Of a DNA stretch of 37,026 nucleotides, positions 1-8,122 are shown one piece after another. The translations under genes and the position numbers were made by a program. Location of the stretch: contig JAIXRB010000187.1 in NCBI GenBank assembly GCA_027485405.1, positions 1-37,026 of the forward strand, in the 5' to 3' direction. This DNA is from Leptospiraceae bacterium (lineage in GTDB: Bacteria > Spirochaetota > Leptospiria > Leptospirales > Leptospiraceae). The notes under the pieces are model-generated. The model was not told where the DNA came from and did not search any database. It was given only the letters and a program-made list of their open reading frames with translations. Position 1 is the first letter of the stretch. The number at the start of each line of letters is the position of its first letter.

Positions 1-967
1 ATGGGCTAGATCCGATAAGCCTTCCAATCCCTTTCATTTCATCCGATGAATTGGAGCGGCTCATGCGAGCTACCATCCCTATGGAAAAAAGCTGGAAGCT
101 CTTGGAGAAGGAATGGTGCAAAAGACTAATATAGAATAGAATCAGAAAAGATTTTGAGAGAAACTGAAGATCAGGATCTAGTTCTTTTTGAAACAATCCA
201 AAGATTGCAATGCAAAGCCAAAGAAAATTGATGGATTCTATACTGCTATAAGCCAAGGCTTTTTTGGGGTCTCTGTGAAAGAGTGCTGTAATGCCTCCAA
301 AGAAAATCCCTAAGGCGGCCAATGGAAACAAGGCTTGGTAAATAGTCACTTCAGTCCAAAGTGGAACCGCATATCGGACAAAAAGGAGCAAAGGAAAGAT
401 CTCAAGTGCTCCTGCGAAGGAACCCAAAGCATGCGAGGGCCCCCCTTCGTTCACTTTGGGAAGCCAAAAATGGAATCCCGAAAATCCACTTTTGATCAAA
501 AGCCCCAAGGTTAGAAAGATCACTCCTCTTGGGTCTTCGTCAGGTAGAAAAACCCAACCGGCAAGGAACAGAGCTGAAATCCCAGACGCAAACAAAAGCG
601 AAGATAGGCTCTCAATCTGTTCTTTGCGAAAGCCAGTGGCAGAATAGATCAAGATGGTAGAAAAACTGGCAATTTCGAGAAAGAGAGGCAAAAATAAGGA
701 TTTCCCTGCAAGATAACAAAAACCCAGGGATAACCAAAAAATAAAGTAACCAATCGTAACCAAAAGTTTTCCCGTGGTTTCATAAGATTGAACTAAGGCA
801 AAGGCTGAAAAACCCAGATATGCCTGGAGAATCAGTCCTAAAAAGAGAGGGAAGTCTTCCCCCAAAAAGTCCCAATGCAAAAACATTGCACCAAGCAGAG
901 GTATGATGGCTGAGCATCCCACAAAACAAAGTCTAAGGATTAAGGGATTGCCGAGCATGAAAGTCAT
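1..967 (-). CDS. Partial proton-translocating membrane subunit (NuoL/M/N, Mrp, HyfB superfamily), N-terminal 322 residues
   Basis: The frame is open from an ATG at 967 to the window edge, so the C-terminus is missing. The visible protein is almost entirely hydrophobic, with roughly eight to ten membrane segments. It shows marks of the Proton_antipo_M family: a membrane-embedded lysine at about residue 159 followed by HFWLP (166-170) and a GGPSHALGSFAG stretch (175-186), then DPKKALAYSSIES (233-245), which matches the usual D-x-K-x-x-LAYSSI helix. Members act in complex I, formate hydrogenlyase-type complexes or Na+/H+ antiporters. The HFWLP...PSHA spacing looks most like HyfB/formate-hydrogenlyase subunit 3, but the complex cannot be named without the genes to the left. 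An ATG at 958 is an alternative start; neither has a good ribosome binding site. It is divergent from the ABC transporter at 1017. Confidence 0.8.
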   Translation of the reverse strand, partial: MTFMLGNPLILRLCFVGCSAIIPLLGAMFLHWDFLGEDFPLFLGLILQAYLGFSAFALVQSYETTGKLLVTIGYFIFWLSLGFCYLAGKSLFLPLFLEIASFSTILIYSATGFRKEQIESLSSLLFASGISALFLAGWVFLPDEDPRGVIFLTLGLLIKSGFSGFHFWLPKVNEGGPSHALGSFAGALEIFPLLLFVRYAVPLWTEVTIYQALFPLAALGIFFGGITALFHRDPKKALAYSSIESINFLWLCIAIFGLFQKELDPDLQFLSKSFLILFYISLLHHSFSKSFQLFSIGMVARMSRSNSSDEMKGIGRLIGSSP

Positions 968-1016
968 GATATATTGGAATTCCAGTTTTATAAAGAGATT
1001 TTTTTAGCACGCCGAC

Positions 1017-1700
1017 ATGATAGAAAACCCAGCCATTCTCATTAGCGATTTAAGTAAATCCTACTCCCATTTGGGCAGAACGATTCCAGTTCTGAACAAA
1101 CTAGATTTGACTTTGCCTGGAAATGCCTTCCTAACTTTGATGGGTCCGTCTGGCTCTGGGAAATCTACTTTGCTTCATCTCCTTTCCGCAATCGATACCC
1201 CGAACGAGGGAATCCTTTCCGTTTTTGGCGAAAACCTAAACGGAAAATCGGAAGAACAGTTAACAATGTACAGACGCAAAACGATTGGAATCGTTTTTCA
1301 GTTCTTTCATCTTTTACCTTATCTGTCTGCTTGGGAAAACGTAGCCATCCCTCTATATCTTGCCGGAGCATCCAAAGCCCAAGCCAAAAAGGCGAGCCTG
1401 GTAGCTTTGGATCGAGTTGGGCTTGACAAACGGATAGACCATAAGCCAAGGGAATTGTCCGGTGGAGAACAACAAAGAGTTGCCATAGCCCGAGCGATCG
1501 TCCATGAACCTAAGTTAATTCTGGCTGATGAACCAACGGGGAACTTAGATTCGAAGACTTCTGATTTTATTATGGAGTTGTTTCAGTCGTTGGTAAAAGA
1601 ACATAAGTTCACCTTGTTCATGGTGACACACAATCCTGAAATCGGAAAACTGGGCGATGTTCGGATAAAAATGTTAGATGGAAAAGCATCCATTGAATGA
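1017..1700 (+). CDS. ABC transporter ATP-binding protein, LolD/MacB type
   Basis: This 227-aa cytoplasmic ATPase energises the permease encoded immediately downstream. It has all core motifs: Walker A GPSGSGKST (43-51), Q-loop glutamine near 95 (VFQFFHLLP), signature LSGGEQQR (147-154), Walker B with DEPTGNLD (171-178) and switch histidine 205. The HLLP after the Q-loop and the NLD after Walker B are typical of the LolD/MacB/FtsE subfamily, which works with FtsX-fold permeases in lipoprotein release or mechanotransmission rather than classical import. The stop overlaps the permease start by four bases (ATGA), so the two are translationally coupled. No strong ribosome binding site precedes the ATG. 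The substrate is unknown. Confidence 0.93.
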   Translation: MIENPAILISDLSKSYSHLGRTIPVLNKLDLTLPGNAFLTLMGPSGSGKSTLLHLLSAIDTPNEGILSVFGENLNGKSEEQLTMYRRKTIGIVFQFFHLLPYLSAWENVAIPLYLAGASKAQAKKASLVALDRVGLDKRIDHKPRELSGGEQQRVAIARAIVHEPKLILADEPTGNLDSKTSDFIMELFQSLVKEHKFTLFMVTHNPEIGKLGDVRIKMLDGKASIE

Positions 1701-4162
1701 ATAAGATCTTTTCCTTTTTCTTAATTGGTTTTTTTACTCAATCAAAAAGCCGATTTTTTTTATCCCTTTTGAGCATCACCTTAGGAATTGCTCTGTTTAC
1801 TTCCACTCGGATCAATAGCTTTCGTGCTGAAAAGAGCCTCCTTGACCAGTCGTTGGGCTTCTCTTCCGATGAATTCCAGGGCAGTTTGAGTGCCCAAGAT
1901 CAGAAAGCGGGGGGTAACGCCGAAGTTTTAAAAGAGCTATATTTTAAATTACCTGAAGGAATTCAATGGCATGCTTTTGTTTCTGGAGAAGGTGTTTTAT
2001 CGAATGAATCTCGTCTCCGTTTTGCGGTAATTGGAAGGGATCTTTTTAAACTAGCTTTTGAGGAATTTTCTAAATCAGAAAAAACAAAGTCTTCAGATTT
2101 AGGGAAAGGTGAAATATTTTTAAGTGAGTCTTTGTACCAAAAAGCCTTTGCCAAAAGCCAACATATTTCAATAGAAGTTTGTGGAAAGAATCTAGAAATC
2201 AATTCAGAACAGACCGTATCCATTGCAAAAAATGGACTATTTCTTTTGGCAGATCTCTCTTGGGTTCAAGAACACTGCGGAAACCCAGAAAACATTCAAC
2301 AGGTTTTATTCCAAGGAGATGAAACTAGATTAGCTCAGTTTTTCTCAGATCATACATTCATAGGTTGGGAATTTCAAACCATTAGCTCGTTGAAAGAGAG
2401 AGCAAACACGGCACTGTCTTCACTAAAGATAAACCTAACAATTGTCTCTTTGATTTCTGTTTTGATTTCTTTTTTTATGGTCTCCAATAGCTTAACGGGC
2501 ATATTTCTATCTAGAAAAAAAGAAATGGGAATCTATTTGAGTTTGGGTGTGTCCAGAGTTGGAAATTTCTTTCTTTTCTTGAGTCAATCCTTGCTTTTAG
2601 GTTTGATCGGGTCTTTCTGTGGTTTCTGGTTAGGAAAAATTCTCTGCGACTATCCATTGTTTTCTGCTCAAACTACACTCACCGACTCAAGTCAGGTTTT
2701 TGCCTATACCAACTTGCCCATAGAAACCTTTTGGATGAGTATCGCTTTGGGTATTTTTGGAGCTTTTTTTTCCAGCCTGTTTCCTGCTTATAAAGCTTTC
2801 GGTATCCAGCCCATTGAGCTTGTCCGAGACGGTGTGGCAGAAGACAGTTCGAACTGGAAAAGATACCAAGCTCTTTCTGTGGGAATCGGATTCTGTTTGG
2901 TTTTGGTAGGCGAGATCCTCACATTTATTCCTACACCTAAGTCCCTGATCATGGGGTTATTTGGGGTTGGGATTATTATCTTTGGATTTCTCATCTTGGT
3001 TCCGACAGTATTGGATTTTTTAGTTACCCGTCTTTTGCATCTGATTCATAAGAGCTCTACGGTTTCTGCATTTCTAGCTTGGCAAGAGATCAAGAATGAC
3101 CTGCTTACAAGTAGTTTAACATGTGCGACTATGGTTCTTTCGATTGCTTTGGTTTTTACTTTGAGCTCTCTTACCGAAAGCTATGAAAAATCCATCTTGG
3201 ATTGGGTAGAAGCAGATTCACCCTTTCATGGGTCACTTATCCATGAAAAAAAACTAGGAGAAGGAAAACCAGGAGTTCCGATAGAAACCGAAATTGCTCT
3301 GAAGGAGTTGGATTTTGTAACAGATGTTGAGCCTTTTGTAATTCAACCGAAAGTGGCAATCGGTAACAATTACTATACACTCCATGCTTATCCGTTTCCT
3401 GAACATTTAAAAAAGGACCAAATCCTTGTTTCCACAAACTTTTGTTTTTTGGAAAAAATCTGTGAATCTGATTCATTGGAATTGAATACAGAAAAGAAAG
3501 GAAAAGTGAAACTAAAAATCCAAGGAGTCAAAGATCATTTTTTCTCTGAAAGGGGAACAATCATAATGGACTTGGGGTTTTACCTTTCTCATTTTCAGGT
3601 AGAATTTTGGAACTCAATTCGATTCAAATTCAAAGACGAGAAAAACTTAAATTTAGGTTTTCAAAAGTTAAGACAATTCTTAGCTGAAAAGAATCCAGAT
3701 TTAAAAGTTCTCAACCAAGATGAACTCAAACAGATCTATGTGGGCGGAATGAAAGAAGTCTTTCGAATCCTTGAATCCCTCAAAGGAACGGCAATTTTAC
3801 TTTCTCTCCTAACATTGGTTTCGGCATTAGTTTACAATACCCAGGAAAAATCCAAGATCTTAGCAGGACTGAGAGCCATGGGCCTTGCAAAGTTCCAACT
3901 ATTCGGGTTTATTTTTCACCAAGCATTGTTTCTAGGCGGAACTGGTGGAATGCTCGGTGCCTTTTTATCTTTTTTTCTGTCACCGGCAGTCATCTTTGGA
4001 ATCAATCGAAACGCATTCGGTTGGACTTTGAGTTTTACGTTTCCTTGGATTTACCTCCCAATTCTTCTCCTTTTGCTCCCATTTGCTTCCCTGCTTGTCG
4101 CTTATCTTCCTTTTTACCAAGAATCCCGAAAAACTCTTAGAGAAGCTCTGCAATACGAGTAA
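1697..4162 (+). CDS. ABC transporter permease with duplicated FtsX domains
   Basis: This is an 821-aa inner-membrane permease. It has an N-terminal membrane anchor (about 8-35), a large periplasmic region, a first FtsX-type membrane block (about 240-370, with KKEMGIYLSLGVSR as the cytoplasmic coupling motif), further membrane segments around 390-440 and 460-490, a second periplasmic region, and a C-terminal FtsX block (about 705-810, with a matching KILAGLRAMGLAKFQLF coupling segment). This two-block layout is that of the DUF214/LolCE-like permeases of about 800 residues. It overlaps the ATPase gene by four bases and almost certainly forms the transporter with it. No periplasmic adaptor or outer-membrane channel gene lies nearby, so lipoprotein or lipid handling is only an inference from family. 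Confidence 0.9.
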   Translation: MNKIFSFFLIGFFTQSKSRFFLSLLSITLGIALFTSTRINSFRAEKSLLDQSLGFSSDEFQGSLSAQDQKAGGNAEVLKELYFKLPEGIQWHAFVSGEGVLSNESRLRFAVIGRDLFKLAFEEFSKSEKTKSSDLGKGEIFLSESLYQKAFAKSQHISIEVCGKNLEINSEQTVSIAKNGLFLLADLSWVQEHCGNPENIQQVLFQGDETRLAQFFSDHTFIGWEFQTISSLKERANTALSSLKINLTIVSLISVLISFFMVSNSLTGIFLSRKKEMGIYLSLGVSRVGNFFLFLSQSLLLGLIGSFCGFWLGKILCDYPLFSAQTTLTDSSQVFAYTNLPIETFWMSIALGIFGAFFSSLFPAYKAFGIQPIELVRDGVAEDSSNWKRYQALSVGIGFCLVLVGEILTFIPTPKSLIMGLFGVGIIIFGFLILVPTVLDFLVTRLLHLIHKSSTVSAFLAWQEIKNDLLTSSLTCATMVLSIALVFTLSSLTESYEKSILDWVEADSPFHGSLIHEKKLGEGKPGVPIETEIALKELDFVTDVEPFVIQPKVAIGNNYYTLHAYPFPEHLKKDQILVSTNFCFLEKICESDSLELNTEKKGKVKLKIQGVKDHFFSERGTIIMDLGFYLSHFQVEFWNSIRFKFKDEKNLNLGFQKLRQFLAEKNPDLKVLNQDELKQIYVGGMKEVFRILESLKGTAILLSLLTLVSALVYNTQEKSKILAGLRAMGLAKFQLFGFIFHQALFLGGTGGMLGAFLSFFLSPAVIFGINRNAFGWTLSFTFPWIYLPILLLLLPFASLLVAYLPFYQESRKTLREALQYE

Positions 4163-4206
4163 ATTTGTCCTTTACTTCATTTTTGAGCTGGTCGATCCCA
4201 TAAGCA

Positions 4207-5109
4207 ATGGCACAAACCTCCACAATCAAAGCCGCTCTGGAAATCTCGGAAGCCATTCGAAATGAAAACTTAGAAGGAAAAACAAGAGTCCCATCCACAG
4301 ACACTCACCTACGAACCTGGGCTTCCACTTACAATCGTTCAGAAGAAGAAATTCGAGCGATTTTAGAACAGCTCAAAGAGGCACATTATATCTTTCTCAT
4401 TCGGACTGTCGCTCCTGACCCTAATCTATTCGTGTACGGTGAAGATGCCTTTATCTATGCAGACTTTTCAATTATCAATGAAGTTAAAAAATTTGCAGAA
4501 GACCAGCTCGAAAAGTTATATGAAGCAACTCAGTATAAAAGAAAGTCCGCCTTTCAAATCACACGGGAACTTTTCCCAAAAGTAAAAGACTATAACAATA
4601 CGCCACTAGGTAGACAAATAAATATTTGTGTAATGTTAGATGAATATTCCAGGCTTGTCAATGCATCGAGTTTTGAATTTACAGATCAATGGAGAAGAAC
4701 AAAAATCCAAGATATCTTTAAGGATGACAATTCTTCTAGCAAAGATATGGCGGCGACTTTTCAGACCACGAAAGAGGAAATCCAAAACGTTTCTCCAGAT
4801 CCTACAAACCCAGAGAAGCCCAAAGAAAGGCAAGACCCCCAATGGCAAAAAATTACCCAGTCGTTTCCAATAGACTTTTTATTAAAAATTCATTTTAAAA
4901 AATATGAGTTTGATGTGATAAAAAAAATGATCCAGCTGGGTCGAGTCAAAGAAGAAAAGTATTTAAAGCAGATTCGCGATACCTTGCAAATCATGGAAAA
5001 AAATATGGACCATGACCGAATCTTAAAAATTTACAAAGAAGAGATTACTGATCTTCGCAGATATTCGCAAGCAAAGTTGAATATGTTAAGACAAGGAATC
5101 TTAAAATAG
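4207..5109 (+). CDS. Hypothetical protein, helical, possible winged-helix N-terminus
   Basis: The protein has 300 residues, no signal peptide and no membrane segment, so it is probably cytoplasmic. I do not recognise the family. The N-terminal 140 residues are a compact mixed helix/strand region (for example TWASTYNRSEEEIRAILEQL, then short hydrophobic strands) that could be a winged-helix-like fold. Residues about 175-205 are polar and probably disordered (SSSKD...DPTNPEKPKERQD). The C-terminal 80 residues are charged helices with coiled-coil character. The gene starts 44 bases after the permease stop in the same direction, so it may be co-transcribed with the ABC genes. It ends two bases before the convergent gene at 5112, leaving no room for a terminator. 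Confidence 0.8.
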   Translation: MAQTSTIKAALEISEAIRNENLEGKTRVPSTDTHLRTWASTYNRSEEEIRAILEQLKEAHYIFLIRTVAPDPNLFVYGEDAFIYADFSIINEVKKFAEDQLEKLYEATQYKRKSAFQITRELFPKVKDYNNTPLGRQINICVMLDEYSRLVNASSFEFTDQWRRTKIQDIFKDDNSSSKDMAATFQTTKEEIQNVSPDPTNPEKPKERQDPQWQKITQSFPIDFLLKIHFKKYEFDVIKKMIQLGRVKEEKYLKQIRDTLQIMEKNMDHDRILKIYKEEITDLRRYSQAKLNMLRQGILK

Positions 5110-5111
5110 AC

Positions 5112-5849
5112 TTACCGCGAAAAGGTAAGGGCATCCCCTATTCCATTCCAAACCTGAAATCCAAACAAAACCAAAGCAACAAATAACATTCGCCGTTTCA
5201 TCGAAAAATTGGGAAGTGCCGGGTTCTCTTTTTCTTTCCAGTACAAGAATAGAATAATCACATTAGCATTGATCACTAAATTGAAAATTTCAGCTTTGAA
5301 AAAGCTAACTCCCGTCGGAACCAAGCATAAGCTTCCGAATATCAATGAAGGTAAAAGAAAGAAGAATGTTCGTTTTGAGAAGAAATAGCTTTCTTCCTCT
5401 GAATCGAGTTCGGCCGATTTCTTGGTTTTCTCTTCTATCATTTGCAAGAAAGAATCAAAATTCTCAATGTTGACTAAAGGGTAGATTCTGGATTCTGTTT
5501 CTAAAATCAGTCTGGGATAGGCACGAAAAAGGTCTTTTTTGAGAGACTCGCACTCAGAAAAAAGAATCTCGGAACAGAATCCTCGGGAATCGAATTGACG
5601 GAGACTGCTTTCCGTTACTTCCACATAGCCTTTGCTAACTAAATCTACCTGTTTTTTCTGGAGCCAAAAAAGTAAAACCACTAGCAAACCTAGAAATGGA
5701 GCAAACACTCGAAAAAATTCCCATCGTTCGTTCCTTGGCAGTGGATACAAACTCCAAACCAAAAAAAGAGCCACACAACTTAAAACAAATAGAGTTCTCT
5801 GTAACAGGTGTTTCTGGAGTTTTTTTGTATCGTAGCGAAAAATGCTCAC
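5112..5849 (-). CDS. Hypothetical membrane protein downstream of pyrE
   Basis: This 245-aa protein starts at a GTG three bases after the pyrE stop, so it is very likely translated from the same message. Two membrane segments lie near the N-terminus (about 17-35 and 47-64). A soluble region of about 85 residues follows, with acidic and basic stretches and the sequence RAYPRLILETESRIYPLVNIENFDSF split across it, then three further hydrophobic segments (about 155-175, 178-198 and 222-240). No motif points to a function. The YcxB-like or bacterial PH-like arrangement of a membrane hairpin followed by a strand-rich domain is possible but not demonstrated. Confidence 0.75.
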   Translation of the reverse strand: MSIFRYDTKKLQKHLLQRTLFVLSCVALFLVWSLYPLPRNERWEFFRVFAPFLGLLVVLLFWLQKKQVDLVSKGYVEVTESSLRQFDSRGFCSEILFSECESLKKDLFRAYPRLILETESRIYPLVNIENFDSFLQMIEEKTKKSAELDSEEESYFFSKRTFFFLLPSLIFGSLCLVPTGVSFFKAEIFNLVINANVIILFLYWKEKENPALPNFSMKRRMLFVALVLFGFQVWNGIGDALTFSR

Positions 5850-5852
5850 AAT

Positions 5853-6416
5853 CTATTTTAAAAAATCGCTCCGTTTGAACAAAGAGACCATTTGGATGCC
5901 TTCTTTTTTGAGAGCTTGGATTCCACCTTCTTCTCTGTCTAGAATGCAAATGCCTTCTTGCACTTCGATGTTTCCAGCTCGGAGAGCGGCTACTGCTTTC
6001 AAAGTAGACCCACCTGTTGTCACAACGTCTTCTAGCACCAAACAGTTTTTTACTGATTTTACGAATCCCTCAATCTGATCGCCAGTTCCGTGTGCCTTCG
6101 CTTCTTTGCGAACCACCAAAGGGTATACGGTCTTTCCTTGTTTTGCGAAAGCAAGACTCACAGCATAGGAAATAGGATCGGCACCCAAAGTCAATCCCCC
6201 TACTGCTTCTAAGCTATGCTCCATTTTCACTTTGGGATAGATCTCGGTTACAATTACGTCGGCCAATTTTGCTAGCCAAATAGGGTGAAGGGTCAACACC
6301 TTACAATTGAAATAGTGATGAGATTCAATACCACTTGCCAACTTGAAGGGGATCTCGGAAAACCGATACACATGTTCTTGGATATAATTTTTTAATTCGA
6401 GTAATGCTGGGGTCAT
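5853..6416 (-). CDS. pyrE: Orotate phosphoribosyltransferase
   Basis: This 187-aa enzyme transfers phosphoribosyl from PRPP to orotate, giving OMP in pyrimidine synthesis. The diagnostic PRPP-binding loop LVLEDVVTTGGSTLKAV is at about 126-142, and the upstream VVRKEAKAHG segment (101-110) carries the conserved lysines of the flexible catalytic loop (the RKxxKxHG pattern). The length is close to the usual 180-215. The N-terminal SEIPFKLASGIESHHYFNCK fits the FxLxSGxxSxxYxD substrate region, here with Asn-Cys in place of Asp. A membrane protein gene follows three bases downstream. No other pyrimidine genes are in the window. Confidence 0.94.
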   Translation of the reverse strand: MTPALLELKNYIQEHVYRFSEIPFKLASGIESHHYFNCKVLTLHPIWLAKLADVIVTEIYPKVKMEHSLEAVGGLTLGADPISYAVSLAFAKQGKTVYPLVVRKEAKAHGTGDQIEGFVKSVKNCLVLEDVVTTGGSTLKAVAALRAGNIEVQEGICILDREEGGIQALKKEGIQMVSLFKRSDFLK

Positions 6417-6452
6417 AAAGGAAAGTTTTTCTTACTTTCATCCACTGAAAAC

Positions 6453-6481
6453 AAAAAAAAGGACAATGTTACCATTGTCCT
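6453..6481 (-). terminator. Rho-independent terminator of the cytochrome c peroxidase gene
   Basis: A perfect 9-bp stem (AGGACAATG / CATTGTCCT) with a 4-nt loop lies 24 bases past the ccp stop. On the minus strand it is followed by a run of eight T. This is the cleanest terminator in the window and separates ccp from pyrE. Confidence 0.9.
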
Positions 6482-6504
6482 CATCGATAAAAACTGGATT
6501 CTAA

Positions 6505-7479
6505 TTATTTTAAAGTTTTGGAGGATAAAGTTCCCAAAAAGGCAACGATCTTTCCTGTGTCTTCATCTGATAAACGTAGGTTCAATTGGTGGTAGCCCAT
6601 GAGTTTCACTGCTTCTGATAGAGTCGAAACTTTTCCATCATGAAAGTAAGGTGCTGTATGGGCAATGTTTCGCAATGCAGGCACTTTGAAAACATACTTG
6701 TCGTCTGGGTTTTTTGTTACGTTGAATCTTCCTAAGTCTTCTGTTGGATAAGGATTTACTTGACCAACCTTTCGGTAGAAAGTTCCGCCTAGCAGATTTC
6801 CAACGTGGCAAGAAGTACAACCCGATGCTAAAAATGTTTTCATTCCTTCCTGCTCTGCTTTTGAAAGAGCAGAATGGTCACCATTTACAAAGTCATCAAA
6901 ACGAGATGGAGTGATTAGGGTTCGTTCAAAAGCTGCAATTGCCTCTGCTAAGTTATCATAGCTGACAGGCTTCTTGTCATCAGGAAATGCCTTTGAAAAT
7001 AGTGTTGGATAGTCAGCGTCTTCGTTTAACCTTTTCAATACTTCGGCTTCAGAAGGCATTGCCATCTCACCTGGGTTTAAAATTGGCCCTTTCGCTTGCG
7101 CCTTTAAGTCTGAGGCTCGACCATCCCAAAACTGAGCCAAATGAAAACCGGCATTGAGTGTTGTAGGTGAATTACGATCTCCAGATTTACCAAAAGCTCC
7201 TGGCGAGGTTGGAAGATTGTCAACGCCTGCACCACCTTCTACGTTATGACAAGAGTTACAGGACTGCGTATTGTTTTGAGAAAGCTTGGTTTCAAAATAG
7301 AGCTTTTTTCCAAGACTCACTCTATCTGCTGTGTCTTGGTCTGAGCCTGGCATTTTTTCCGGAAGGGATCCGATCATTTGTTTTGCTTTTGCCTGAAGGT
7401 CTTTTGTTTCCTGCGAAGGTCCGCAAGCCACGAGGGAAAGGGCTATTGAGACGAGTATTACTTTGTTTTCTAAATTCAT
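6505..7479 (-). CDS. Di-haem cytochrome c peroxidase, lipoprotein
   Basis: This 324-aa envelope enzyme of the CcpA/MauG family reduces hydrogen peroxide with electrons from small cytochromes. There are two c-type haem motifs, CNSCH (74-78) and CTSCH (221-225). Further family marks are FWDGRASDL (117-125), NPGEMAMP (135-142, with the Met expected near the high-potential haem) and PYFHDGK (277-283). The N-terminus ends in SLVAC with Cys19, a spirochaetal-type lipobox, so the enzyme is probably lipid-anchored in the periplasm rather than freely soluble. The start is supported by a strong AAGGAG eight bases upstream. A possible promoter and a perfect palindrome lie upstream, and a strong terminator follows. 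Confidence 0.95.
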   Translation of the reverse strand: MNLENKVILVSIALSLVACGPSQETKDLQAKAKQMIGSLPEKMPGSDQDTADRVSLGKKLYFETKLSQNNTQSCNSCHNVEGGAGVDNLPTSPGAFGKSGDRNSPTTLNAGFHLAQFWDGRASDLKAQAKGPILNPGEMAMPSEAEVLKRLNEDADYPTLFSKAFPDDKKPVSYDNLAEAIAAFERTLITPSRFDDFVNGDHSALSKAEQEGMKTFLASGCTSCHVGNLLGGTFYRKVGQVNPYPTEDLGRFNVTKNPDDKYVFKVPALRNIAHTAPYFHDGKVSTLSEAVKLMGYHQLNLRLSDEDTGKIVAFLGTLSSKTLK

Positions 7480-7520
7480 TAAGTTCTCCTTACCTAATAG
7501 ACAGATTTGAGAATCGAATT

Positions 7521-7549
7521 GTCATAGAACTGTCAGACCTACGAATCAA
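7521..7549 (-). promoter_or_regulatory. Candidate sigma-70 promoter of ccp
   Basis: TTGATT (7549-7544) and TATGAC (7526-7521) on the minus strand are separated by 17 bases. This predicts a transcript starting about 35 bases before the ccp ATG. Both boxes match consensus only partly. Confidence 0.35.
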
Positions 7550-7578
7550 TTTTCTCATTATTTTAAAGTATTGCCCAT

Positions 7579-7601
7579 AATTTAAGCAATTTGCTTAAAT
7601 T
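7579..7601. promoter_or_regulatory. Perfect 11+1+11 palindrome, candidate operator or activator site
   Basis: The arms AATTTAAGCAA and TTGCTTAAATT are perfectly complementary around a single central T. The site lies 100 bases upstream of the ccp ATG. It is also about 130-150 bases upstream of the start predicted from the sigma-54 promoter on the other strand, which is the usual place for a bacterial enhancer-binding protein. With a one-base centre it fits a homodimer-binding site better than an RNA hairpin. Confidence 0.6.
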
Positions 7602-7701
7602 GTTTGACACAGAATGCTGAGAATTTGATCAATTTGCGTCAATCATTTGTTTGTTCTGTATCAATAACATGTACAATGCGAAGTTTTGCACCTTTTCCCC
7701 T

Positions 7702-7717
7702 TGGCACGAGAATTGCA
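7702..7717 (+). promoter_or_regulatory. Sigma-54 (RpoN) -24/-12 promoter
   Basis: TGGCACG, four bases, then TTGCA reproduces the sigma-54 consensus TGGCAC-N5-TTGCW, with the invariant GG and GC exactly ten bases apart. Transcription should start near 7728, leaving a leader of about 35 bases before the PilZ gene ATG at 7763. No sigma-70 promoter as good as this is visible for the gene. Confidence 0.85.
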
Positions 7718-7732
7718 CAATTGGATGTATCG

Positions 7733-7749
7733 ATGTTGCACTGCAACAT
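7733..7749 (+). promoter_or_regulatory. Inverted repeat in the predicted 5' leader of the PilZ gene
   Basis: ATGTTGCA and TGCAACAT flank one base. As RNA this gives a 7-bp stem with a 3-nt loop, ending directly before the AGGAG ribosome binding site at about 7750. It could affect translation or be a DNA operator just past the transcription start. Confidence 0.5.
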
Positions 7750-7762
7750 AGGAGAAATAAAA

Positions 7763-8101
7763 ATGAAAGAATCTCGAAGCAAAAAAAGAATCTCAGCAGA
7801 TTGGGACGATTTCGTCGTCAAGGTTTTCCAAAAGAATGGAAAACCAGAGTATCTGTTGGCACAAGTTGTAGACATTTCTGAGTTTGGGTTCCGCGCTCTC
7901 TCTACAAATAAAAAAGGGGTCTCAGTGGAAGACTTCATCAATGGAAACGTTGAAAGTGAGCTCGTGCAAGCTAAATTGCGCTACGATGCAAAGGTCGTTT
8001 GGGTTCGCGAAATGGAAAATGGCATTGAATTTGGAGTAAAATTCAATTCAGAAATGCTACTACCGGACGTTTTCATCGCCCGAAGCATGGCAGCCGCCTA
8101 A
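7763..8101 (+). CDS. PilZ-domain protein
   Basis: The protein has 112 residues and is a single PilZ-like domain. The N-terminal SRSKKRISADW stands where PilZ domains carry their basic c-di-GMP-binding RxxxR switch; here the pattern is a cluster of basic residues (R5, K7, K8, R9). VVDISEFGFRALS (35-47) matches the second PilZ motif D/NxSxxG, here D37, S39, G42. The domain ends with the usual VVWVRE...GIEFGVKF strands. The start at 7763 is chosen because AGGAG lies eight bases upstream and the sigma-54 start point lies between; the frame is open to 7604 but that extension would precede the promoter. It is probably a cytoplasmic c-di-GMP effector, and sigma-54 control suggests a link to motility, nitrogen or surface state. 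Confidence 0.88.
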   Translation: MKESRSKKRISADWDDFVVKVFQKNGKPEYLLAQVVDISEFGFRALSTNKKGVSVEDFINGNVESELVQAKLRYDAKVVWVREMENGIEFGVKFNSEMLLPDVFIARSMAAA

Positions 8102-8122
8102 AACCCTTCTTCCCTCCCTAAG

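Noticed and set aside
7604..7632. Sigma-70 promoter beginning TTGACA at 7604
   Set aside because: A good -35, but no acceptable -10 at 16-18 bases, and the sigma-54 site nearer the gene explains expression better.
7625..7632. FNR/CRP-type site (TTGATCAA)
   Set aside because: The half-sites are adjacent without the four-base spacer of the FNR consensus.
7604..7762. N-terminal extension of the PilZ protein
   Set aside because: The frame is open, but this part contains the sigma-54 promoter and lacks domain-like sequence. AGGAG precedes the ATG at 7763.
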